A DNA stretch of 34,905 nucleotides. It comes from Streptomyces albidochromogenes. GTDB taxonomy: Bacteria; Actinomycetota; Actinomycetes; Streptomycetales; Streptomycetaceae. The notes beneath the pieces were generated by a model that worked only from the letters and a program-made list of their open reading frames with translations, was not told the DNA's origin and did not search any database. How positions within the stretch are numbered: the first letter of the stretch is position 1; the number at the start of each line of letters is the position of its first letter. Shown piece after piece: positions 8,347 through 15,097 of the stretch. The stretch spans positions 1-34,905 of the forward strand of contig NZ_VBVX01000034.1 in assembly GCF_005981925.1 (NCBI RefSeq). Direction: 5' to 3'. Both the position numbers and the translations under genes were made by a program.

Positions 8347-8372
8347 CCGCCTATACGGAGCCGTATAGGCGG
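8347..8372. promoter_or_regulatory. perfect 26-bp palindrome, likely TetR operator
   Basis: CCGCCTATACGG (8347-8358), a two-base spacer, then CCGTATAGGCGG (8361-8372). It lies between the divergent TetR and DUF2867 genes, just upstream of a plausible -10 element TATGCT (8376-8381). A looser related half-site pair (TATACG-N4-CGTACA) follows at about 8388-8403. Confidence 0.75.
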
Positions 8373-8416
8373 GTCTATGCTCTGCATATACGACACCGTA
8401 CAGACAGGGGTCTGCA

Positions 8417-9025
8417 ATGAGCGGTCTGCGTCTTTCCTCAACCGACCACACCTCCCGCCCCTGGCGGATACACGAGGTGGCCGGCGACTTCCGGCTCGAG
8501 GATGTGTGGGTGCTGCCAACGCCGGGCGGCCCGGACGACCTGCACCACCTGGTCCAGCAGATGGCGGACGGCGAGGACGGCCCGCACGGCGGCAACCCCG
8601 TGGGCCGCTTCCTCTTCGCGGTGCGCTGGAAGCTCGGCGCGCTGCTCGGCTGGGACAAGCAAGACTCGGGCGTCGGCGGTCGGGTGGCCACGCTGCGCGA
8701 CCGGCTGCCGGACGACCTGCGCGAGGGGTCGCAGGGGCCCGACCTCATCGGGGCACCCTTCACCTCGGTCTTCCAGACGCACGACGAGTGGGCCGCCGAG
8801 TACGCGAACAAGACCATGCACGGAGTGATGCACATCGGCTGGGTCGCCGACGGTGAAGGCGGCTACCGCGGCCAGATGGCCGTCCTGGTGAAGCCCAACG
8901 GACGCCTCGGTTCTTTGTACATGCTCGCCATCAAACCTTTCCGGTACGTGGGGGTCTACCCGGCCCTGCTGCGATCGATCGCCCGTGAGTGGCGAGAGAA
9001 CACGGCGCGCCGAACGGCATGCTGA
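8417..9025 (+). CDS. DUF2867 domain-containing protein
   Basis: 202 residues. The pattern of an N-terminal HTSRPWRIHEVAGDFRLEDVW segment, a central GRFLFAVRWKLGALLGWD helix and a C-terminal LYMLAIKPFRYVGVYPALLR segment fits the DUF2867 family. In other genomes these domains occur alone or fused to NAD(P)-binding SDR domains. The biochemical role is not established; they are often grouped with polyketide-cyclase-like folds. The ATG at 8417 has AGGGG six bases upstream. It is divergently paired with a TetR regulator and a perfect palindrome, suggesting inducible expression by a small molecule. No membrane segment of clear transmembrane quality is seen. Confidence 0.8.
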   Translation: MSGLRLSSTDHTSRPWRIHEVAGDFRLEDVWVLPTPGGPDDLHHLVQQMADGEDGPHGGNPVGRFLFAVRWKLGALLGWDKQDSGVGGRVATLRDRLPDDLREGSQGPDLIGAPFTSVFQTHDEWAAEYANKTMHGVMHIGWVADGEGGYRGQMAVLVKPNGRLGSLYMLAIKPFRYVGVYPALLRSIAREWRENTARRTAC

Positions 9026-9574
9026 CGCCTACGGAGAAGATCCTCAGCAAGGGTCGGCATCGTGAGTAGCGAGCACTCGTGCCCCCGGGTACGACTGTCG
9101 AGCTACTGCAAGCTCATCCCTGCCCACCCGAAGGCTGTGGAAGGCGAGGGCACTGGTGCGGACGGTCTGCTGGGCTGCGGTGGCGCCCGCCAGGCGTGCG
9201 CGTAGCCGCCAGGTCAAGGCGGCGGCCGGGTGTCATCAGCGTCGGCGAAACCGCGCGGATGGGTGGTGCGCTCCAGGAGACGGGGCACGGTCGGCGAGCA
9301 GGCGGGCGACAGCCGTGACGTAGGCACGAGCGGTGCCTTACCGGTCGAGGGGGAACTCGGCAGGGGTCCGGCAGCGCACGGTTTCGGCGATGAGCGGTGG
9401 CCTCCGGCCCGGGTCCAGACGGTGGCCTGCCGCCGGTTGCGCCCCCGAAAGGTCCGGAAAGGGCGTTCCAGGCCCCGCTCGTCCCGTCCGACAATGCTTC
9501 AGTCGCCACGGAGGCGACGGCCGGGACTGACACCGCACCGGGAGGTGTCCCCCGCTCCGTGACGGAGGTCGGTA
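9026..9574. other. gene-poor stretch with a decayed minus-strand coding remnant
   Basis: On the minus strand from about 9335 to 9110, three frames in succession give coding-like text: RAYVTAVARLLADRA, then RTTHPRGFADADDTRPPP, then TWRLRARLAGATAAQQTVRT followed by SALAFHSLR. At least two frameshifts would be needed to join them. The gene is not recognised. The remaining bases hold the promoter of the ArsR-type gene at 9575. Confidence 0.3.
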
Positions 9575-10567
9575 GTGCTGCGCATCCATTTCACCGCGGA
9601 GGATCTCGCCCGCACCCGGGTGGCCAGTACGATCGGGGCCGCCGCAGAGACGTATTACGGCCTGGAGATGCTGCGCCGGCGTTCCCTCCCGTTGCCCTTT
9701 CAACGATGGCGCGCCACCGTGGCCAACAGGCTGGGCGAAGACACCGGACCGCTCACGGCACTGATACCGGCCCGAGGCCCGGGCCTCGACCTGCTGGCGC
9801 TGGCCGGCGACTCGCCCGACATCGAGCACGCGGTGGAGGCACTGCTACGGGCACCACGGGCCCGGGTACGCCGCGAGCTGGAACCCGTCGCCGTCCGCCC
9901 CGCCCACATGCCATGGGCCCGGGCCGTCGCCGAGGGGGATGCCGAAGCCCGGCGGCTACTGGCGGCCGGCCTCACGGCTTGTCACCGGGTGGCCGTCAGA
10001 CCGTACTGGGCGGCTTCCCGGCCACAGCTGGACGCCGTACGGGCGCAGTACGCCCGAACGTTCCTGGAAGGGGGAGTCGACGCTCTGCTGGCCTCCCTGA
10101 GCCCTCCCCTCGTGCGCTGGCGTCCGCCTGTGCTGGAGGTACGCTACCCCCGCCCGGTCGAGGTCCACCTGGGCGGCAGAGGGCTGATCCTGGTGCCGAC
10201 CCTGTTCTCCTGGCGTCAGTTCAGCCTTTTGTACGACCCGTACGACGACGCGTCGGTGCCGCGGTTGACCGTGCCCGCGGTGACCGATCCGGCCACCGGT
10301 GCGGCGCTGTGGCATCCCGGGGGCTCCGTCGCCGACGACACCCTGGGTGTTCTGCTCGGACGTACACGGGCGGCCGCGCTGCGCGTGGCCGCCGATGGTT
10401 GCAGCACCACTGAACTGGCCGCGCGACTCGGTGTCTCCCTGGCGGCCGTCAGCCAGCACACAAAGGCACTGCGCGACGCGCGCCTCATCACCACCAGTCG
10501 GCGCGGTGGTTCCGTCCTGCACGTGGCAACTGCCCTGGGCCGGGAGCTGCTGGCCGGGAATCGATAG
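9575..10567 (+). CDS. ArsR-type winged-helix regulator (DUF5937-like N-terminal domain)
   Basis: 330 residues, much longer than minimal ArsR proteins. The N-terminal about 240 residues match the DUF5937-like regulators of Streptomyces: IHFTAEDLARTRVAS at the start, a Pro/Arg-rich middle, and WRPPVLEVRYPRPVEVHLGG then GLILVPTLFSW. The C-terminal winged helix spans about residues 258-320 (ADGCSTTELAARLGVSLAAV, then SQHTKALRDARLITTSRRGG). The GTG at 9575 has GGAGGT at 9564-9569. It is monocistronic and ends before a stem-loop. The target genes and ligand are unknown; no metal-binding Cys cluster is visible, so it is not an obvious metal sensor. A broken relative lies at 3002-3346. Confidence 0.88.
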   Translation: MLRIHFTAEDLARTRVASTIGAAAETYYGLEMLRRRSLPLPFQRWRATVANRLGEDTGPLTALIPARGPGLDLLALAGDSPDIEHAVEALLRAPRARVRRELEPVAVRPAHMPWARAVAEGDAEARRLLAAGLTACHRVAVRPYWAASRPQLDAVRAQYARTFLEGGVDALLASLSPPLVRWRPPVLEVRYPRPVEVHLGGRGLILVPTLFSWRQFSLLYDPYDDASVPRLTVPAVTDPATGAALWHPGGSVADDTLGVLLGRTRAAALRVAADGCSTTELAARLGVSLAAVSQHTKALRDARLITTSRRGGSVLHVATALGRELLAGNR

Positions 10568-10589
10568 CGCCGTGCAGCGTGGCCGTGGG

Positions 10590-10613
10590 GCCCTTAAGCC
10601 ATGACTTAAGGGC
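10590..10613 (+). terminator. stem-loop terminator after the ArsR-type gene
   Basis: GCCCTTAAG (10590-10598) pairs perfectly with CTTAAGGGC (10605-10613) around a six-base loop, 22 bases after the stop codon. Confidence 0.6.
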
Positions 10614-10999
10614 GTGGCCGCCCGTGCCGGCAGCCAGGAGCATTCATGGTGTTCGGCTGTCCGGGGTTGCTCGGCGTCGAACTCCTGGAGGTGAGCCGCC
10701 TTCGGCAAGGCGAGGACGCGTGTGACCGCTGTACCGGTGTTCCCCGTGGCCGCGCTCAAGCACCTCTTACGCGCTGGAGTGGCGTTCCGGTGCGCGAGAG
10801 CGGATACCTGAGCATCGCCTCACGGCGCAACCTGGTGTGTCGCAGCGCATTCATGTCGGCTGTCTTCCAGGCCCAGTGAGAGAAAGAGCGACAGTGGCCG
10901 GGGTGGTCACTGAGGCGGGAGCGCCACGACGAGTGCGGGAGATCCGCACGCGCCTGGTGATCGTCGGTGTCTCCCAAGAGCACAATGAAGGACGGCGAA
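10614..10999. other. intergenic stretch without a supported gene
   Basis: Short overlapping frames on both strands lack recognisable motifs. The region carries the promoter and leader of the DUF6355 gene. Nothing more can be supported. Confidence 0.35.
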
Positions 11000-11335
11000 A
11001 TGAAGGCATTAAGCAGCTCACGAGGTCTGGGTGTCAGCGCTGCCGCGCTCGCCCTGGCCATGGTCGGATCAGCGGGCATCGCCACTGCGGCTCCTGCGCC
11101 GAAAGTCGAAGCGACCGCCGCCACTGTGACGGCAGCGGACCGCTGCGGGAATCACACCCACTACGTCCTGGACCAGAACTACCGTTTCTGGAGGAACTGC
11201 ATCTCCAAGAGCGAGAAGATCAAGGTCGACTTCATCCTCTGGTGGGACAGCGAGATCTGTGTGGCAGCGGGCTCCGACACCATGCTCGGCACGCCCAGCC
11301 AGGTCCGTGGAGCGTCCCGGATCGGTGACTGCTGA
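11000..11335 (+). CDS. DUF6355-type small secreted protein with a TTA codon
   Basis: 111 residues from the ATG at 11000, which has AAGGA at 10988-10992; an upstream in-frame ATG at 10985 is possible but lacks a good site. Residues 1-31 form a Sec signal peptide with the hydrophobic core AAALALAMVGSAGIATA. The mature part contains four Cys (RCGNHTHYV, WRNCISK, EICVAAG and the C-terminal IGDC), fitting two disulfides, and ends with GTPSQVRGASRIGDC. That ending matches the DUF6355 family, named in databases as natural-product-associated; no biosynthetic cluster is visible here. Codon 4 is TTA (11009-11011), the rare Leu codon read by the bldA tRNA, so translation may be tied to development. Function unknown. 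Confidence 0.78.
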   Translation: MKALSSSRGLGVSAAALALAMVGSAGIATAAPAPKVEATAATVTAADRCGNHTHYVLDQNYRFWRNCISKSEKIKVDFILWWDSEICVAAGSDTMLGTPSQVRGASRIGDC

Positions 11336-11634
11336 GGCGCTTCTTCAGGGGCCTGCCTGCGCCGAGGAGCACTTGCTTCCATGCTGGCTGACGGGGGCCC
11401 GCGTAGTCCAGCGCGCAGCGGTTCGGCTTGCCCTCCTGCGCGCGGTGCGCCGGAGGGGAACCGGCCAGAACGGCTGAGGACGTCGAGCTGGACCTGGTGC
11501 TCGACGTCCAGGCGCCACGCCTCGCGCAGGAGGGCCTCCACGGGCGGCACAGCCGGTGGACGCCGTGGAGGAGGCGTCGGGCAGGAACCCTAGGATGCCG
11601 AGGGTCGATCGGGCAGGACATCGGGGGTTGTGGC
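11336..11634. other. intergenic stretch, no supported gene
   Basis: A minus-strand frame at about 11470-11550 reads EALLREAWRLDVEHQVQLDV, which is coding-like but short and without a start. Otherwise nothing is seen apart from the upstream region of the membrane protein gene. Confidence 0.3.
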
Positions 11635-12570
11635 ATGAGCGGTTACGGCAGTCGTGGGTACGGCAACCCGACGGGCGGCGGCCCAGCGAACGCGCCGTCG
11701 TCGGGATACACCTTCGCTTCACCGGTCCCCCCACAGGGGTATCCGTACGCCCAGCCCGGCCCGCCGCCGGGATATCCGTACGCGCCCCCCTATCCGCCGG
11801 TCCCGCCCCCGCGCGCAGAGCCGTCGCGGGCCCGGAAGATCCTGCGCGGCCTCTACAACCCCTTCTACGCCGCTCAGCGGACCTTCCGCCCCTCACGCCC
11901 CGGAATGGTCGACGACCAGGCGGTGCGCAAACTGCAGTTGTGGCGAACCGGGCTCGGACTCGTCGCGTGGGTGATCCTTATGGTCACCTACGACGCCGTC
12001 GCAAGCGGCTCCGGTGTTCGGGGCGTGGCGAGCGAACGCCTCGACCAGAGCTGGACCAGCGTCCTGGTGCTCGTCTGTACCTTCCCCGTGGTGGTCGGCG
12101 CGTTCGGGGCAGCCGCGCGGGCCGACCTGCGCCGGGTGTACATGCGTCGGGCTCTGCGCCCGCTCGGCTCTGTACTGGCCATCATGGTGTCCATGGGCAC
12201 CGGCGCCCTCGCCATGGCACCGGAGTTGGCGAGTCTGCGGGACGCCGTGGGGCTGCCAGGGAAGATCGTCATCCTCCTGCTGTGCCTGTGGTCGATCGGC
12301 TTCGCCCTTTACGGCATCGGGCTGTCCCTGGTGCATGTCTTTCGCACTGCCGACATCCATGAGGTGCTGCCGCCACTCCTCGCCGGCGTCCTCGTCTGGG
12401 AGTTGGCGCTCCTGGACGTGATCACCGGGGCGTACGACCGGGTCCCGACGGGTGCACGCGTGGCGTTCATCCTCGGTGCCCCGCTCACGGTGACGGCCCT
12501 GTCCTGTTGGGAGCTGTACCGACTGCGGCGCGACCACGGCCTGACAGTCCGTTCGGCCCTGCGACGCTGA
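11635..12570 (+). CDS. membrane protein with Gly/Pro/Tyr-rich N-terminal tail
   Basis: 311 residues from the ATG at 11635. Residues 1-62 are a low-complexity tail rich in Gly, Pro and Tyr with repeated GYPYA units (QGYPYAQPGPPPGYPYAPP). A basic juxtamembrane segment follows (RARKILRGLYNPFYAAQRTF). Six hydrophobic segments lie at about residues 105-121, 138-160, 178-196, 210-235, 245-263 and 276-295, and the C terminus is basic. The open frame extends about 70 codons upstream, but that part is not coding-like. Pro/Gly/Tyr-rich tails on membrane proteins are common in actinomycetes and often mediate assembly, but no function is inferred. It stands alone downstream of the secreted DUF6355 protein. 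Confidence 0.78.
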   Translation: MSGYGSRGYGNPTGGGPANAPSSGYTFASPVPPQGYPYAQPGPPPGYPYAPPYPPVPPPRAEPSRARKILRGLYNPFYAAQRTFRPSRPGMVDDQAVRKLQLWRTGLGLVAWVILMVTYDAVASGSGVRGVASERLDQSWTSVLVLVCTFPVVVGAFGAAARADLRRVYMRRALRPLGSVLAIMVSMGTGALAMAPELASLRDAVGLPGKIVILLLCLWSIGFALYGIGLSLVHVFRTADIHEVLPPLLAGVLVWELALLDVITGAYDRVPTGARVAFILGAPLTVTALSCWELYRLRRDHGLTVRSALRR

Positions 12571-12639
12571 CACCTTGGCAGTCGCCTCCTGCCGGAGGGG
12601 AAGTCCAGGGCGTCCACCCTCCAGCCCAGCGCTTGTACT

Positions 12640-12860
12640 CGTCGAGGACGGAGGCCCCATTGCGCTGCAAAGCCTCCATCCCGCCCTCGCGCCAGGCACA
12701 GCGCCAGCGTTCCACCAACCGTAGGCTCACCCACAGGCCCTTCGCGATCATCGCGGTCTCCTCACCCGTCGCGAAGCGCTTCCCGGCCTGAAGCCGGATC
12801 CCTCGCGAAACGCCCAACGCCCAGCGGTCAGGCCCCCTCTCGGCCGGCAGCTGGGCCGCC
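12640..12860 (-). mobile_element. IS630-type transposase N-terminal remnant
   Basis: The minus strand reads IRLQAGKRFATGEETAMIAK, then SLRLVERWRCAWREGGMEAL. This is the helix-turn-helix start of IS630-family transposases. The segment before it (GGLTAGRWAFREG) is in another frame, so there is a frameshift near 12805. The DDE domain is absent, and no terminal repeats are recognisable here. Confidence 0.65.
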
Positions 12861-12976
12861 TGCACGACCGGCCGCATGCCCTGCCGGCACCTGAGTGGCT
12901 GCCCAAGCGGTTCAGCACGGCAGATGGTGACCGGGTGGTGCATCTGGACCTGCACCCAGGCAACGTCATTCTGGCG
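12830..12976 (+). pseudogene. phosphotransferase (APH family) fragment
   Basis: One plus frame reads LGRLHDRPHALPAPEWLPKR and then RVVHLDLHPGNVILAR. The second part is the Brenner motif (H-x-D-x5-N) of aminoglycoside-phosphotransferase-like kinases, and LGRLHDRLHALPAP is typical of the segment just before it. The DFG-like magnesium motif and everything downstream are missing, and the start is missing too. It overlaps the IS630 remnant at its left end. Confidence 0.6.
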
Positions 12977-13250
12977 CGCTCGGCGTCCCGCTTGGCATGC
13001 CGCCTGGCCGCGTCCGGGTCGGCCGCGATCGCGTTCAGGGTCCCGCCCAGGATCGCGGCCTGCGCGGCGCTCAGGGTGCGGGCCCTGGGGCTCGGCCGGC
13101 TCGATGAACACGATCCACTTGAGGCTGCGGGAGTCCTTCGGGCTAGGCAACGTTCGGGGCCTCGTCGTTCCGCTCGCGCAGGCCCTTCTCAGCCCGGATG
13201 TCGTCCAGTCGCGACACCGGTTGAGGCCGCCGCCCCGAGGGATCAGCCCT
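12970..13250 (-). pseudogene. unrecognised minus-strand coding remnant
   Basis: From about 13080 down to 12970 the minus strand reads RTLSAAQAAILGGTLNAIAA, then DPDAARRHAKRDAERAR, with good GC bias. Just upstream another frame reads VSRLDDIRAEKGLRERNDEA and then stops. These look like parts of one or two real proteins joined by rearrangement. No family was recognised. Confidence 0.35.
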
Positions 13251-13365
13251 TGAACGCCACCGGCATGAGCCACACCGCGCCCGATTCGGGGCGCCGCGCA
13301 GGGTCTGGACGGCGCCAGCCGCGATGGCGTGGGCTTCGGCGGGCCGTGACCGTCTGCTTTGGCCT

Positions 13366-13800
13366 TCAACCCTTCTCACGATCTCGCGGGGTGACCAGGA
13401 CCACGGGGATCTCCCGGTTCGTCCCGGTTCGGTAGGCCTCGTATGAGGGCATTGTGGCCACCACGGCCGGCCACAAACGGGCCGACTCGGCCTCCGTGGC
13501 CGGCCGGGCAGTCGCCGGGAAGGTGGCCGCGCCAACCTGGAGGGTGACCTCCGGGGTGGCCAGCAGGTTCAGGTACCAGGCCGGGTGGCGGTCCCCGCCC
13601 GCGTTGGACGCCGTCAGGACGTACGCGTCCCCGTCCCGGACGTACACCAGCGCAGTGCGGCGCAGCAGGCCGGACCTGCGGCCCCGGGTGGTCAGGAGCA
13701 GGTCGGCCATCCCGGGACGGGGGTGGCCTCCGGTCTCCTCGAAGCGGCGGATGTGGTCGGCGACCCAGGGGGTCGGATTGTCATGGATCGTGTCGGTCAT
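13366..13800 (-). CDS. nitroreductase/quinone reductase family protein (Ddn-like, deazaflavin/F420 type)
   Basis: 144 residues, the normal size of the Ddn/DUF385 family of split beta-barrel proteins that use reduced coenzyme F420 to reduce quinones or nitro compounds. Diagnostic segments are DLLLTTRGRRSGLLRRTALV (residues about 33-52), GDAYVLTASNAGGDRHPAWY and LNLLATPEVTLQVG. The start ATG at 13800 overlaps the stop of the upstream SDR gene (ATGA at 13797-13800), so the two are translationally coupled and co-transcribed. The substrate is unknown. The pairing with an SDR and a divergent HxlR regulator suggests an inducible redox detoxification unit. Confidence 0.9.
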   Translation of the reverse strand: MTDTIHDNPTPWVADHIRRFEETGGHPRPGMADLLLTTRGRRSGLLRRTALVYVRDGDAYVLTASNAGGDRHPAWYLNLLATPEVTLQVGAATFPATARPATEAESARLWPAVVATMPSYEAYRTGTNREIPVVLVTPRDREKG

Positions 13801-14402
13801 ACGGCGGACACTCCCGCGTGAGTTCCGTGCAGGGTCGGGATGTCGACTTCGTCCAGCAGCGCGCGGGCGAAGTCCCCGGGCGTGATCCGGCTGTCGGCGA
13901 CAGCGGGGGCGAGCGCGTACCCGCCCGAGGGCTCGCCCTCATGGTCGAAGTCCCCCGCCGGGCTCAGCACCGCCCAGTCCAGCACCTCCGGTGCGGCTGC
14001 CCGCAGAGCCTCGGTGCCGGCGCCGTGACCGAGGTAGAACTCCCGCCATTCCTGCGGGTACCCAGGGGTGTCCATCAGCGCCTCCCCGGACGCGGTCGGC
14101 AGAACGGACGCCAGCCCGACGGACACCAGCCGCTTCACCCCGGCCGCCGGGAGTCCCTCCGCGAGGGCGCGAGCGACGGCGGGGAAGAAGTCACCGGGGC
14201 GCGCGCCGGGGTCGTACACGGCGACGATCGCCGCGTCGTGCCCGGCCGCCAGCCGCGCCACTACGGCTGGGTCTGTCACGTCACCGTCGGCCCGCCTTGT
14301 TGTTGTGACCTCGTGTCCTCGTCGCCGGGCCTCCGCCACGGCCGCCCGGCCGACCGTGCCGCCTGCCCCAAAGACGATGATCCTGCTGCTCTTCGCTTCC
14401 AT
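13797..14402 (-). CDS. NAD(P)-binding SDR-type oxidoreductase (atypical, NmrA/YwnB-like)
   Basis: 201 residues with an N-terminal Rossmann motif (IIVFGAGGTVGRAAVAEA, Gly-rich loop at about residues 11-16). The dinucleotide loop is followed by TTTRRADGDVTDPAVVARL. KRLVSVGLASV replaces the usual SDR Ser region, and there is no classical YxxxK, as in atypical SDR proteins that act as NADPH sensors or reductases. The start at 14402 has no Shine-Dalgarno; TACTCT lies seven bases before the ATG on the minus strand (14410-14415), which fits leaderless transcription. It is the first gene of a two-gene operon with the Ddn-like reductase and is divergent from the HxlR gene. Confidence 0.87.
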   Translation of the reverse strand: MEAKSSRIIVFGAGGTVGRAAVAEARRRGHEVTTTRRADGDVTDPAVVARLAAGHDAAIVAVYDPGARPGDFFPAVARALAEGLPAAGVKRLVSVGLASVLPTASGEALMDTPGYPQEWREFYLGHGAGTEALRAAAPEVLDWAVLSPAGDFDHEGEPSGGYALAPAVADSRITPGDFARALLDEVDIPTLHGTHAGVSAV

Positions 14403-14422
14403 GAGCCAGAGAGTAGGCGGGG

Positions 14423-14448
14423 GGCTGGTTTCCGACCGGATACCAGCC
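14423..14448. promoter_or_regulatory. inverted repeat between SDR and HxlR genes, likely HxlR operator
   Basis: GGCTGGT (14423-14429) and ACCAGCC (14442-14448) form 7-bp arms around a 12-base spacer. The site is flanked by two putative -10 elements, TACTCT (minus, 14410-14415) and TACGGT (plus, 14449-14454), each seven bases from a start codon. Confidence 0.6.
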
Positions 14449-14461
14449 TACGGTTTGGATC

Positions 14462-14851
14462 ATGACGAACCCGCAGACCGAACCGGCCCCTCTGGATCCC
14501 GAGATGTTCGACCCCGTCTGCCCGTCCCCGCTGGTGCCGTTTCGCGTGGGCGACAAGTGGGCCACGCTGATCCTGCGCTGCCTGCAGGACGGCCCGCGCC
14601 GATTCTCCGAGCTCAAGATCCCGCTGCGTGGCGTCACGGCCAAGTCGCTGACCCAGTCCCTGCGCAGGCTGGAGCGGGAGGGTTTCGTCGCGCGGGAGGA
14701 GTACGAGGGAACGGAGCGCCGTGTCGAGTACGCCTTGACCCCGCTCGGTCTGGGCTTGCTGGGCCCGCTCGACGCAGCCTGCGAGTGGACGCGGGAGCAC
14801 TGGGACGAGCTGATCGACGCCCAGGAGGCGAGCTTTTCAGGAGGCAGCTGA
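14462..14851 (+). CDS. HxlR family transcriptional regulator
   Basis: 129 residues with the typical HxlR winged helix: KWATLILRCLQDGPRRFSEL, then GVTAKSLTQSLRRLEREGFV and a basic wing ending in EYALTPLGLGLL. Cys20, just before the DNA-binding domain (DPVCPSPLVPF), is at the position that serves as a redox or aldehyde sensor in characterised HxlR/HypR proteins. The start ATG at 14462 lacks a Shine-Dalgarno; TACGGT at 14449-14454 makes leaderless expression plausible. It probably controls the divergent SDR + Ddn-like operon through the inverted repeat at 14423-14448. Confidence 0.92.
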   Translation: MTNPQTEPAPLDPEMFDPVCPSPLVPFRVGDKWATLILRCLQDGPRRFSELKIPLRGVTAKSLTQSLRRLEREGFVAREEYEGTERRVEYALTPLGLGLLGPLDAACEWTREHWDELIDAQEASFSGGS

Positions 14852-15097
14852 GTCTGATCAGGCCAGGACACGGGCGCCGGAAGGGCCCTTACGATCGGCT
14901 CTCAGGGGGGACCCATGTGCGGCTGTGGCCGGACTCTTGGCAGAGACGCGAGCTTCTGGTGGTTACCAGCCTGACAACCACGATTTCCTCGTCAGCCACC
15001 GGTCGCCTGCCGGCCAGGGGGCCTCGTGCCTCCAGCGCCTAGGACCTTTCGTAGGCAGACCTCTGCGCGGGAAGGAATCAGCTGGCCGCCGGGGAGT

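Noticed and set aside
12587..12600. CCTCC-TGCC-GGAGG hairpin after the membrane protein gene as an IS200/IS605 end
   Set aside because: A five-bp stem without TnpA or TnpB homology is too weak; it may just be a terminator, and it was not annotated.
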